Positions 35,942-44,486 of a DNA stretch of 64,000 bases are shown one piece after another. Every line of letters begins with the position of its first letter. Position 1 is the first letter of the stretch. The position numbers and the translations under genes were made by a program. The notes below the pieces were generated by a model. The model saw nothing but the letters and a program-made list of their open reading frames with translations. It was not told the DNA's origin and did no database searches. Origin of the DNA: Deltaproteobacteria bacterium (lineage in GTDB: Bacteria > Desulfobacterota > GWC2-55-46); contig JACRET010000068.1 in the NCBI GenBank assembly GCA_016218105.1, positions 38,729 through 102,728 of the forward strand, in the 5' to 3' direction.

Positions 35942-37188
35942 TGTGCCTCCGTAGCCGTCAAAAGCTCATCTCTGTGCCGCAGCGCCTTGTTTATGAGGAC
36001 ATATGCATACAGGAATATCGCCCCGTCCGGCCCTTCGTAAAACATCGGAATAAACATCGACAGCAGCAATACATATATGAATGACGCGAAGCCCGCAAAA
36101 GAATGGAATGAGTTCTTGTAAAGATACACGATCAAAAAGGCTGAAAGGGCTATGCCTGCGGCCCCGGCCTCCGTTATGATGGAGACGTACGCGGGCAACC
36201 CGGTGGGAGCGACTGTTTCTTCGTATATCTTCCCGTAAGTGACCATCGTCCTGGGTATCTGATTTACGTAAAGGCCCCCCATCGATTGGGACGCCCTGGA
36301 TATGAACTCGCCAAGTCCTGAACCCATCCAATAGCTCTCTTTGAGGAGATGAAATCCGTAATTAACGACAGCCACGGCCCCGTGCTCGGCGTCAAAGAAC
36401 CTGTGAAAGATAAATACGACATAAGGCTCATCACTGTAAGCGTCTAAAATGTAATATATCCCAAAAACCAGCATCAGAGCCAGCCCAAGGGCCACGTATT
36501 TCCTCCTGTGGAACAGGCCCAGAAGCAGAGAAACGGCCCCGAAAATATAGACGAACATCGAATCGCCTAGCTTGAAGGAAAAGAGCATCGCCAGGATGGA
36601 AAACAGCAGAAGAACCCTGGAACGGCCTTTACATCCCCAGTATACGAAGATCGATGCCAGCAGAACTAAAAAAAGAAACCTGCTCTTGTTGTTGGCTATC
36701 TGAAAGGTTCCTGAATACATGTCGAGCACATGCTCGTCAAGGTTTGGGAAAAGCAGGTCTGCCGGAAGCTGAAGCACTCCTATAATAACAAACAGCGGCA
36801 GAAAAACCCTGTAAGCGTCTCTCGAAGATATCTTCTGCACAAGCAGCAACGGAGCTAAGTACGCGGCATATAAGACGAACTGTACCAAGCCTGTCACCCG
36901 CCTGTTAAGCATCAGAGAAACCGCAAGGCTTAAAGATAGCGTGGCAAGCATCAAAAGTATTATCAGCTGATCCCGCCTTACCTTGAAATCAGACTTGAGA
37001 AGATTCGACACCGCGAAAATGCCAATAAAAATCATCATCAGGTCGACCATATTGCCGGCCTTGGCGAACTGCCGTATTAACAGGCCGAATACGGACATTG
37101 CAATGACCGAGGCCGCGACGAGCTTGACGCTTAGGTCCCTTATCATAAAATGCGCCTTAACGGCGGTATTTGAGCCGATCTGTTCCAT
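35938..37188 (-). CDS. Wzy-like O-antigen/exopolysaccharide polymerase
   Basis: 416-aa integral membrane protein with about ten to twelve predicted helices and a large periplasmic loop near residues 255-335 (HRFFDAEHGAVAVVNYGFHLLKESYWMGSGLGEF), as in Wzy/WaaL-type polymerases and ligases. Sequence conservation in this family is poor, so topology and locus context (Wzx, Wzz and export channel in the same operon) carry the call. It would join flipped repeat units in the periplasm. Its start abuts the next gene's stop. Confidence 0.78.
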   Translation of the reverse strand: MEQIGSNTAVKAHFMIRDLSVKLVAASVIAMSVFGLLIRQFAKAGNMVDLMMIFIGIFAVSNLLKSDFKVRRDQLIILLMLATLSLSLAVSLMLNRRVTGLVQFVLYAAYLAPLLLVQKISSRDAYRVFLPLFVIIGVLQLPADLLFPNLDEHVLDMYSGTFQIANNKSRFLFLVLLASIFVYWGCKGRSRVLLLFSILAMLFSFKLGDSMFVYIFGAVSLLLGLFHRRKYVALGLALMLVFGIYYILDAYSDEPYVVFIFHRFFDAEHGAVAVVNYGFHLLKESYWMGSGLGEFISRASQSMGGLYVNQIPRTMVTYGKIYEETVAPTGLPAYVSIITEAGAAGIALSAFLIVYLYKNSFHSFAGFASFIYVLLLSMFIPMFYEGPDGAIFLYAYVLINKALRHRDELLTATEAQ

Positions 37189-38358
37189 CTATAAACCTTT
37201 TAAAAATCCAGAATATATCCCTTCCAATCTCAGGCCCTGGGTCTTCGCGTTATACTCCTCAAGTATGTGGGATCTTCCCGCCATCGCTATTGCGCCCCAG
37301 CTGTCCTGGTGGGTAATAAGCCATTCAAGTTTTTGCGCAAGGGCTTCCGGGTCCCTTTCTCCTGCGAGAAAGCCGGAAACGCCGTCCTTTATCACGCTCT
37401 TTATATCGCAATGAGACGTACTCACGACCGGCATGCCGCTTGCCGACATCTCTATTATCGTCACAGGCGCGCCTCCTTCCGTGTCGCCGTCCGAGGCGGT
37501 TACGCTTGGCGACAGAAAGATGTGGTTCCTGTAAGCCTCTTCCAAAAGAAAGTCATAGGGTTTGTACCCCAAAAGCCTTGTCACCTTCTTGAGCTTGTAA
37601 CGCTCGATAACCTCAAGTATCTTCTTCTTTTCAGTTTCCTCCCTTTTCTGCCCGGTAGAGTCGCCTATCAAGGTGACCCGGACTTGAGGAAATCTTTCCC
37701 TCAGAAGGCCTATGGATTCGAGGGCGTAGGGTATACCCTTTTTTTCCCTGAAACTCCCCGCAATGAGTATATTGATCAGCCCGTCATTGCCGATCTTCCT
37801 CTGTACAAAGGGTATCCTGTCCACATCTACCCCGAGCGCGTGGACCCTGACCTTCTCTTTTGGACAGCCGAGCGCCATCAGGCACTCGGCCATGTGAGGG
37901 CCTTCACATAGGAACAGGTCTGCCTTGTCGAAAAGCCTCTTATATCTCTCGATCCAAACCGGATGCTGTGTCGGAAGCATGTTGACGTCATACCCGTAGA
38001 ATGTGACGACATGACGGAGCCCGAATTTTTTTGCAAGGCCCAGATCTAAAAAACCCCTGTCGCCCAGATGCGAATGCAGAAGAAAAGGCCTCTCATTCCT
38101 TGCCGCGCTGGCGTAAGCAAAGGGATAGCTCCTTACCCCTCCCCGCTCCATGACCTTGAGGAGATAATTGCCTGCTTTTGAAGGAACATATACGGGCTCC
38201 CACGGGAACTGGTCGAGGTTCTGTTTTGAGAGCGTCAGCACGATATGCCTGAAAGAGGCCACGTTCTTTATCTGACCGTAGAGCCACGTCATCGTAAGAG
38301 GAAGCCAGGTGGCCACCGAATGCGCCACAGTCTGTTTCGCCGTTCTGTTTTTCTTCAT
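37189..38358 (-). CDS. GT4-family glycosyltransferase (colanic-acid type)
   Basis: 389-aa GT-B glycosyltransferase similar in layout to WcaL/AmsK-type enzymes. It has LHSHLGDRGFLDLGLAKKFG, VTFYGYDVN, ILIAGSFREKKGIPYALE at the start of the donor domain, and EGGAPVTIIEMSASGMPVVSTSH as the EX7E motif. Acts on the cytoplasmic lipid-linked intermediate. A weak ribosome site lies before the ATG at 38358, after a 136-base gap that holds a possible gene remnant. Confidence 0.88.
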   Translation of the reverse strand: MKKNRTAKQTVAHSVATWLPLTMTWLYGQIKNVASFRHIVLTLSKQNLDQFPWEPVYVPSKAGNYLLKVMERGGVRSYPFAYASAARNERPFLLHSHLGDRGFLDLGLAKKFGLRHVVTFYGYDVNMLPTQHPVWIERYKRLFDKADLFLCEGPHMAECLMALGCPKEKVRVHALGVDVDRIPFVQRKIGNDGLINILIAGSFREKKGIPYALESIGLLRERFPQVRVTLIGDSTGQKREETEKKKILEVIERYKLKKVTRLLGYKPYDFLLEEAYRNHIFLSPSVTASDGDTEGGAPVTIIEMSASGMPVVSTSHCDIKSVIKDGVSGFLAGERDPEALAQKLEWLITHQDSWGAIAMAGRSHILEEYNAKTQGLRLEGIYSGFLKGL

Positions 38359-38365
38359 ATATACT

Positions 38366-38498
38366 CTATCTGTTTTCGCAAATGACCATCACGGTGTCGA
38401 TCACGTCCATCCGCGCGAATTCTATCCCTTGCGCGTTTTTTGGCAGGACTTCAGCCGATATGTCTATCCCCATGAGCCTTCCATGACTGTTCGCTCAT
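38366..38498 (-). pseudogene. Possible remnant of a methyltransferase gene
   Basis: The only sizeable gap in this part of the locus. An ATG at 38498 overlaps the asnB stop (ATGA), as intact genes here do, but gives only MSEQSWKAHGDRHIG and a stop. In another frame, from an ATG at 38473, a 35-codon ORF reads GIDISAEVLPKNAQGIEFAR..., which resembles the segment after the SAM-binding loop of class I methyltransferases. The arrangement fits a gene reduced by an internal deletion and frameshift. The match is short and may be chance. Confidence 0.3.
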
Positions 38499-40441
38499 CT
38501 CGCGACCCTCTCCGGCGGCTGGCATTCCAAATGCCTTCCTTCCACCATCCTTCTCCACCACAGCCCCAGGCATATTACCCTCCAAAGGGCCTGAGGATCG
38601 ACCCTGTTAATATCGTCATACGCGTGCATAAGGCCCTTAACATCGATGTACGGACATGACGTGTCTTTGAGGTTCCGCTCTATAACGTGCTTCGAATTCG
38701 CAAGCCATTCACGCCACGGGAACGGGAAGCCCATCTTGTTCTTCCTCCAGACTATCTTTTCGGGCAATATGTCCCTGGTCGCCTGCCTGAGTATCCACTT
38801 GTGCCAGCCATCCCTGATAAGATATTCTGGCGGCAGCGTGAAGGCGAAATCAACGACCCTGTAATCGAGGAAAGGAGCCCGCGCTTCGATGGGTATGCCG
38901 AACGTGGACTTGTTCCCGGACCTCAGCCAGTAATTCATCAACCACCCGGTCATGTTGTCGAGCATGCGGCCTTCAAAGTCGCCTCTCTTCTTTTCACGCT
39001 CTTTTATATCCTCATTATTCGCGTAAACGCCTTTAAGAAGCCTCTTTGTTCGCGAGCGCAGCGTATTAGCGTTGTCCGCGCCGATAAACAGCTTGACCAG
39101 GGTCTTAAGAGAAGAGTTTTCGGTATTGGAGCGTATCTCCCTTAAGAGATCGAGCCCCCTGCCCCGCCTCAAAAGATGCCTTAAAAAAGGCATATAGTAC
39201 TCCGCGTGATACCCCGCCAGCACCTCGTCGCCAGCGGAGCCTGTTATTACGACCTTTATCCCTTTAGACCTTATCGTCCTTCTCAAGGCCTGGTTAGTGT
39301 GGAGGTTCGGGCTGTGGAAGGGTTCCTCCTCCACGCGCATGAACTCATCCGCCTCCACCCAGAAATCGTCATTCCCGGGGTAAATGACGTTATAGTCAAT
39401 CTTCGCAGGATAGAGCTCGGCCAGAGACCGCGCGTAAGGCTCTTCATCCGAGTGTTCCTCTTTGAACTTGATGGTGAAAGTCTTTATTCGCTCCGGCAAT
39501 TCCTTCGCGGCAAGGGCTACCACGGCGGAGGAGTCCATGCCTCCGCTCAACTCGAAACCGACAGGCACGTCGGCCCGGAGGCGGAGCCTGACGGCGTCTG
39601 TTATCAGTTCCCTGCACCTGTCCGTCGCCTCGCCTGGTGAAATGTCTTTTATGCCGAGCCTGTGCGCTGGCAGGGACCAGTATCTTTCCACCTTAAGAGA
39701 AAGCTCCTTGCCTGCCCACGCGAATGACGCCGGCGGAAAATCCTCAATGCCCTGCCAGAAGGTGCCGTCAAGGTCCCTCCAGCCGTTAACGACGTAATCG
39801 TCCACAGCCTGCGGGCGCACAGGAAAACCGGCGTTCCCGCAAGCCCCGAGTATAGACTTAATTTCGGAAGCCCAGTACAAGACGCCGTCCTTTACGGCGT
39901 AGTAGAGCGGAGATTTGCCTACTCTGTCCCTCGCGAAAAGGAGCGCGGATTTCCTTGAGTCGTAGAGCGCCAATGCCATTGGGCCGTTGAGCCTGGCAAA
40001 CACGCCAGTGCCCCACGCCAGATATCCGTTTATTATGACCTCGGTGTCCGAAAATGTCTTGAATGGCGAGCCGTACTTCTCCAGCTCGTCTCTGAGCTCG
40101 ACGTAGTTGTATATCTCGCCGTTGAAAGACACGCAGACGCTGCCGTCCATGCTCCACATCGGCTGATGGCCCGCGGGGCTGAGTTCGACGATGGAATACC
40201 TCGTGTGGGCAAAGGCGATGTCGTGCGGAAAGCCCGCCGCATCGATGGAAGGCAGGCTTTCCTTGATTATCAGATCACTTTCAGCGCCCGCGAAATCGCC
40301 GTGACGCCCGTTCGTGGTATTTATGAGTGCGAAACCCTCGTCATCCGGGCCTCTGTGCCTGATGGAACGCGCCATGCGCTTTATGACTTCGGTTTCGTTA
40401 TCAGGTCTGGCGCGCCTGAAATATCCAGCTATGCCGCACAT
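38495..40441 (-). CDS. asnB: AsnB-type glutamine amidotransferase (copy 2)
   Basis: 648-aa second AsnB paralog of the locus: glutaminase Cys2 (MCGIAGY), NGEIYNYVELRDE, and PP-loop LSGGMDSSAVVAL in the synthetase domain. It differs clearly from copy 1 (for example, longer N-terminal domain, WRKNKMGFPFPWREW near the C-terminus), so it is not a recent duplication. The two probably amidate different substrates. As with copy 1, amidation of uronic-acid sugars is favoured over asparagine synthesis by context. It lies 10 bases after the flippase gene. Confidence 0.9.
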   Translation of the reverse strand: MCGIAGYFRRARPDNETEVIKRMARSIRHRGPDDEGFALINTTNGRHGDFAGAESDLIIKESLPSIDAAGFPHDIAFAHTRYSIVELSPAGHQPMWSMDGSVCVSFNGEIYNYVELRDELEKYGSPFKTFSDTEVIINGYLAWGTGVFARLNGPMALALYDSRKSALLFARDRVGKSPLYYAVKDGVLYWASEIKSILGACGNAGFPVRPQAVDDYVVNGWRDLDGTFWQGIEDFPPASFAWAGKELSLKVERYWSLPAHRLGIKDISPGEATDRCRELITDAVRLRLRADVPVGFELSGGMDSSAVVALAAKELPERIKTFTIKFKEEHSDEEPYARSLAELYPAKIDYNVIYPGNDDFWVEADEFMRVEEEPFHSPNLHTNQALRRTIRSKGIKVVITGSAGDEVLAGYHAEYYMPFLRHLLRRGRGLDLLREIRSNTENSSLKTLVKLFIGADNANTLRSRTKRLLKGVYANNEDIKEREKKRGDFEGRMLDNMTGWLMNYWLRSGNKSTFGIPIEARAPFLDYRVVDFAFTLPPEYLIRDGWHKWILRQATRDILPEKIVWRKNKMGFPFPWREWLANSKHVIERNLKDTSCPYIDVKGLMHAYDDINRVDPQALWRVICLGLWWRRMVEGRHLECQPPERVAR

Positions 40442-40451
40442 GAATCCTCCA

Positions 40452-41894
40452 CTAAGACCTTATCATCAGGCCGAGCCTTTTCACGAAAGGCCTCTGCCAC
40501 ACAAGGACGGCGGCTGCATAGATGATAAAGCCTGTTAGAGAAAGGATCACAAGTTCTCCTGCCTTCCCCGGCCAGTTTATGATCCTTTGCAGCGGCAACA
40601 GGCAAACCGCCATCAATATGGAGAACGAAAGGAATGGAGAAAACGATTTCAAAAATTCAAGCGGTCTCATTTTCACAAGCATCCATCTTACCGCGAAGCC
40701 GGTCGGGAACAGGACGCCTGCCGTGGCAAATACCAGCCCCCATGCTATTCCGTTAATGCCCCAGTAAGAGCCCAACCATATCGCCGCGGCGTAGAGGATG
40801 ATCATAAGCACATTCAGATAGAAGCCCAGGTCAGCGCGGCCCTTTGCTATAAGGAGGCTGCCTATCGGGTTCCCTATGAAATAAAAGAAACCGAGTACCG
40901 ATAGTATTTTGAAAACTTCAACAGCCGAGCCCCAGCCTTCGCCGAGGAAAACTGTCAAAAGCGGGTCTGCCACGACGATCAGGCCCATATAAACAGGCAT
41001 AAGCACGATCGAAAGGGCGCTTAAAAGCTCCAGATACCCTTTCCTCAATCCGTCGTCATCGGACTGCATCTTTGCGAACACAGGCAGCGCCACACGCGTT
41101 ATGACTGGGTTTACGACCTGAAGGGGCCTCATCATGAGCTGGTACGATATGGAATAATATCCGAGCGACTCCATACCGAGAAGGTATCCTATAAAAAGCT
41201 TGTCCAATTGGCCGCCGAAGTAGTTTAGCAGTCTCTCTCCCATTTGAAAGAGCCCGAAAGAAACATACTTCCTTATGTCATTAAGCCTGAACCTGAGCAA
41301 CGGCCTCCATCGCTTCCAGCATACTGCGGCAAGGATAACGGATTTCAGAACACTATTGGCAAAAACCCCCCAAGACAGCGAAAATACCCCTTGACCGGCG
41401 AAAGCGGTCACTATCGAAACAGCTACACCGGCCGATGAAGCCGCCATTTCGGCCTTTGACAATGTTGTAAACATGAGTTCTTTCTGCAGCAGAACCTGGA
41501 ACTGCTGGCCGAATGACGTTGCCAGAAAAGATACTGCCGCTATGATTATCAACCAGTTCAGCCTATTGTCGGCGTAAAAATTCGAGACCATCCTGCTTGA
41601 GAGCACCAGAAAGACAGCGATCAGCAAGCCTGTGGTCACGGACAGCCAGTACAGGCTTGAAAGCTCCTCACGCGTGGCGTCCTGCCTGTATATTATCGCA
41701 TTGCTTATACCCATGTCCCCGAAAGCCTGAGCAAAACCGATAACTACCATGATTATGGCAATGAGCCCGAAATCCTCTGGGGCAAGGAGCCTGGCCAGGA
41801 CAGCGAACTGCAGCAACTGAAGCGCGGTAATTACCGCGTTTGAAAGCCCGGTCCATTTAGTGCCGGATATGGCCTTTTTCCTGATTGAAAACAT
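40452..41894 (-). CDS. Wzx-like polysaccharide flippase (MOP superfamily)
   Basis: 480-aa integral membrane protein with about 12-14 predicted helices. The N-terminus KAISGTKWTGLSNAVITALQLLQFAVLARLLAPEDFG is typical of WzxC/PST-type exporters. It flips undecaprenyl-linked repeat units across the inner membrane for Wzy polymerisation. Its stop abuts the methyltransferase start side of the operon with no gap, consistent with cotranscription. Confidence 0.92.
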   Translation of the reverse strand: MFSIRKKAISGTKWTGLSNAVITALQLLQFAVLARLLAPEDFGLIAIIMVVIGFAQAFGDMGISNAIIYRQDATREELSSLYWLSVTTGLLIAVFLVLSSRMVSNFYADNRLNWLIIIAAVSFLATSFGQQFQVLLQKELMFTTLSKAEMAASSAGVAVSIVTAFAGQGVFSLSWGVFANSVLKSVILAAVCWKRWRPLLRFRLNDIRKYVSFGLFQMGERLLNYFGGQLDKLFIGYLLGMESLGYYSISYQLMMRPLQVVNPVITRVALPVFAKMQSDDDGLRKGYLELLSALSIVLMPVYMGLIVVADPLLTVFLGEGWGSAVEVFKILSVLGFFYFIGNPIGSLLIAKGRADLGFYLNVLMIILYAAAIWLGSYWGINGIAWGLVFATAGVLFPTGFAVRWMLVKMRPLEFLKSFSPFLSFSILMAVCLLPLQRIINWPGKAGELVILSLTGFIIYAAAVLVWQRPFVKRLGLMIRS

Positions 41895-42776
41895 CTATTT
41901 CTCGATGACCCTGACAAAGAAATTCACACTGAGCTCTTGCCTGCCGATTTTCTTTAAATATTGGAGCAAATACCAGGCTTTGAAAAGGCCAGGCACCGGC
42001 GGGATACCCCTCTTTTTGAGCGCGTTCCTGAAGATCACCTTATCATTTCTTACAATTTGGAACCTGGCCTTTGACCCGCTTTCCAGCCGCAAAAAACATC
42101 TCTTGATGCTTCCGTTTGTAACGTAATTTATTGTGTCCAGGCCGGCTACAGGCCTTCCGAGAAATTTTAAATAAATCCGCGCAAGACTGCGCGGAAAAAG
42201 AGGCAGCCACGGGAGCTGATAATGGGCCTCGAAAGTGCTCCTGTAATCAGGACAGCACAAGTGGATGCCCCCGCCCTTTTTTGTCACCCTTACGATTTCG
42301 GCGAGGACTTTTTGAGGGTCCTGCACGTGTTCAAGCGTCTGAAATGAGGTTACGCAGTCAAAGAAACCGTCTTCATAAGGCAATCTCTCCCCAAACCCTT
42401 TTATGATCCTTTTTGACCAATCGACAGGCAAACCAGAGGCCTCCGCCTTATCCCGGATGAAATCAAGTTTCCAGTCCTCCGGCTCCACTCCGTAACAGTC
42501 GAAACCGCTCTTAAGCGCGTGGAAAACAAACTGGCCGCACCCGGCCGCAAGGTCAAGGACTTTGGAAGAACCCGGGCGAAAGCCGAATTTTTGAAGCTCC
42601 TTAAGCCGGTTCTCCTGGTGTGATTCATCCCAGAAATAATCAAGGGCATACTCGCTCCACTCCTTATCGATATCTCCGAAGAGCTTCAGCCTGTCCGTCT
42701 CAAGCATCTTGCCTAATCTAAGCCTGAGTTCTTCCATTTTTAAAATATGTCCAGACTTACCAGTCTTTAGGCGCAT
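41895..42776 (-). CDS. SAM-dependent methyltransferase (class I)
   Basis: Class I methyltransferase. The SAM-binding loop VLDLAAGCGQF is preceded by a helical N-terminal region and followed by GVEPEDWKLD (ribose acid) and FDCVTSFQTLEHVQDP. It probably O- or C-methylates a sugar in the polymer. The track start (42812) overlaps the preceding gene by 46 bases. The ATG at 42776 (MRLKTGKSGH) has AAGGA just upstream and a 10-base overlap, so I chose it (293 aa). Confidence 0.85.
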   Translation of the reverse strand: MRLKTGKSGHILKMEELRLRLGKMLETDRLKLFGDIDKEWSEYALDYFWDESHQENRLKELQKFGFRPGSSKVLDLAAGCGQFVFHALKSGFDCYGVEPEDWKLDFIRDKAEASGLPVDWSKRIIKGFGERLPYEDGFFDCVTSFQTLEHVQDPQKVLAEIVRVTKKGGGIHLCCPDYRSTFEAHYQLPWLPLFPRSLARIYLKFLGRPVAGLDTINYVTNGSIKRCFLRLESGSKARFQIVRNDKVIFRNALKKRGIPPVPGLFKAWYLLQYLKKIGRQELSVNFFVRVIEK

Positions 42777-43459
42777 GGTTTCCTTACGATGACAAAATTG
42801 AGCCAGGTCCATCTGGACGATTCCTTGTTCAGCGACATATCAACACGGTCCATCAAAGGAAATAACGTATTAATCAAAAAAGTCGAAACATATGCTAACG
42901 GCTTGAGAGGGCCTCTCATTATCGAACGGAGATAATAATTCCACTCGCTGCCGAAGGTGAGCCAAAAACCTGAAAGAGGCTTTACCTCGATTATCTCAAA
43001 ACCCGCCTCCCTGAAAAGGTGCTCCAGGCCGTATTTTGTATATCTATAAAAATCCCTCGGCTCTTCGTGTAAATGCCAGAAAAACGGCACCGTGTACACC
43101 GCGCACCCCCCCGGCCTCAGAACCCTGAACGATTCCCTGAGCGCCTTCAAAGGGTACTCCAGATGCTCAAGCACCGCGGTGCAAAGGACGGAATCGAACG
43201 ACGAATCAGGTTCCGGTATATTATAGGCAGTTCCCACGATATCGACATTGCCGAGCCCGTGCATGGAACCTTCATGGTCGAGGCCGACGTAGTGCGTCAC
43301 CCTGTCGCCTATGATAAACCTCTTTGCCTTCGCGCCGCATCCTATGTCGAGGAGCCGTCCTTTAAAACAGGCGGCTGACCTTGATATCTCGAACGCGCTC
43401 CTTCTTACCGCCATGTAAGCGGGGTCAGTGATGCTGTATCCGGATAAATACCTTTTCAT
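42767..43459 (-). CDS. SAM-dependent methyltransferase (class I)
   Basis: 230-aa Methyltransf_11-type enzyme: LLDIGCGAKAKRF (SAM loop with unusual Ala-Lys after GCG), VGLDHEGSMHG, and FDSVLCTAVLEHLEYP. The C-terminal part, rich in aromatics (FFWHLHEEPRDFYRYTKYGLEHL), is typical of EPS-locus methyltransferases of unknown target. Two adjacent methyltransferases suggest at least two methylated positions or sugars in the polymer. Confidence 0.87.
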   Translation of the reverse strand: MKRYLSGYSITDPAYMAVRRSAFEISRSAACFKGRLLDIGCGAKAKRFIIGDRVTHYVGLDHEGSMHGLGNVDIVGTAYNIPEPDSSFDSVLCTAVLEHLEYPLKALRESFRVLRPGGCAVYTVPFFWHLHEEPRDFYRYTKYGLEHLFREAGFEIIEVKPLSGFWLTFGSEWNYYLRSIMRGPLKPLAYVSTFLINTLFPLMDRVDMSLNKESSRWTWLNFVIVRKPCA

Positions 43460-43466
43460 CAGAGGG

Positions 43467-44171
43467 CTACTCCCTTAAATACTGTCTATGGAAAACCGCA
43501 ATCGCCGGGTCTCCCTTGGCGATCACGTCTTCCTCTACCCTGCCCCGTATGCCCACGACGCTGTTGGGACCTACCCAGGAATCTCTGCCTATGATCGCGC
43601 CAGGCAGCACTATCACGTGCGAGGCGACCCCGGCGCCGTCTTTAAATTCAACAAATCCCTGCACCACGCACTGCTCTTCGGGCAGCGCGCCCTGGGAATA
43701 TTTATATATCCTGTCCTTCTGCCTGCCTTTGTGATGGAAAGATTCGGAAAGTATCACGGCGCCAGGCCCTATGCCGCACTTCTCGCCTATCTTGACCCCG
43801 CCATAGGCGAGTATAAGCGCCCCGAACGCTATCCTGGAATGGTCTCCGAGTATAACTCGCCCTTTGAACTCTTTTTTATCCGGGGTCAACTCGATTACCT
43901 CCCTCCCGTCTACGGAAAAAGGCTTCTGCCGCCCGGTATGTATGATCGTATTCTCGCGGATCTTTACGTCGTCTCCGGCCTCTATCAGCCCGGGATTTGA
44001 GATGAGGACGTTCGTTCCGACCCACAGGTCCTTGCCGCATTTGGCGAAGCGTCTGGAGTAATACCACCTTCTCAGCAATACGCCGGCCTCAAGAGGCATC
44101 TGTGTGATGAGAGCGAGAATCAGACTTTTGGGCAGGGACTTGAGAAACCTGAAAAATTCTTTAAGCTGCAT
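43467..44171 (-). CDS. Left-handed beta-helix acyltransferase (WbbJ/maltose-O-acetyltransferase-like)
   Basis: 234-aa hexapeptide-repeat acyltransferase. Repeats occur around GLIEAGDDVKIRENTIIH, GRVILGDHSRIAFGALIL and GVKIGEKCGIGPGAVI; the presumed catalytic His is in SESFHHKG. A hydrophobic N-terminus (FLKSLPKSLILALITQMP) may associate with membrane. It overlaps the acp gene by one base. That position suggests it could take an acyl group from the dedicated ACP and move it to a sugar, unlike the acetyl-CoA-dependent enzyme further along. Confidence 0.82.
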   Translation of the reverse strand: MQLKEFFRFLKSLPKSLILALITQMPLEAGVLLRRWYYSRRFAKCGKDLWVGTNVLISNPGLIEAGDDVKIRENTIIHTGRQKPFSVDGREVIELTPDKKEFKGRVILGDHSRIAFGALILAYGGVKIGEKCGIGPGAVILSESFHHKGRQKDRIYKYSQGALPEEQCVVQGFVEFKDGAGVASHVIVLPGAIIGRDSWVGPNSVVGIRGRVEEDVIAKGDPAIAVFHRQYLRE

Positions 44172-44407
44172 TATTTTGAGGAGGCCTTTAAGATGTAATC
44201 GGCTATGGCGGATATTGTTTTAAGCGCCACCGCATCCTTGTCAGGTATCTTTATGGAGTATTTCTCCTCAAGCTCCAGGAGTATCCCGGACAGGTCGAGG
44301 GAATCGACCCCCAGCTCCGTCAACGGACGTCCGTAATCGGCCTCGGACACGCTGACCGACGTGCATACGTTTTCGATCAATCTGGCAATATCGTTTATAT
44401 TTGACAT
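44171..44407 (-). CDS. Acyl carrier protein (locus-specific)
   Basis: 78-aa acyl carrier protein. The phosphopantetheine attachment Ser36 is in GVDSLDLSG, with acidic helix II/III (LLELEEKYSIKIPDKD). It is not the housekeeping ACP by context: the flanking genes are a KAS III homolog and an acyltransferase, so it likely carries a short acyl chain for sugar acylation. A strong AAGGAGG precedes the ATG. Confidence 0.9.
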   Translation of the reverse strand: MSNINDIARLIENVCTSVSVSEADYGRPLTELGVDSLDLSGILLELEEKYSIKIPDKDAVALKTISAIADYILKASSK

Positions 44408-44425
44408 CTAAACCTCCTTTCTACC

Positions 44426-44486
44426 AGCAGGATGTTCAAAAAGTCCATCCATGGCTTGCACAACTGCGTGTTTTCAACACCCTGCT
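44426..44486. repeat. REP-like imperfect inverted repeat between KAS III and acp
   Basis: AGCAGGATGTTCAAAA (44426-44441) and TTTTCAACACCCTGCT (44471-44486) match as inverted repeats at 13 of 16 positions around a 29-base centre. The right arm includes the KAS III stop codon. It resembles GCAGGGTGTTGAAAA-type REP elements I associate with Nitrospirota-like genomes (from memory), and differs from the other repeats in this window. Confidence 0.65.
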
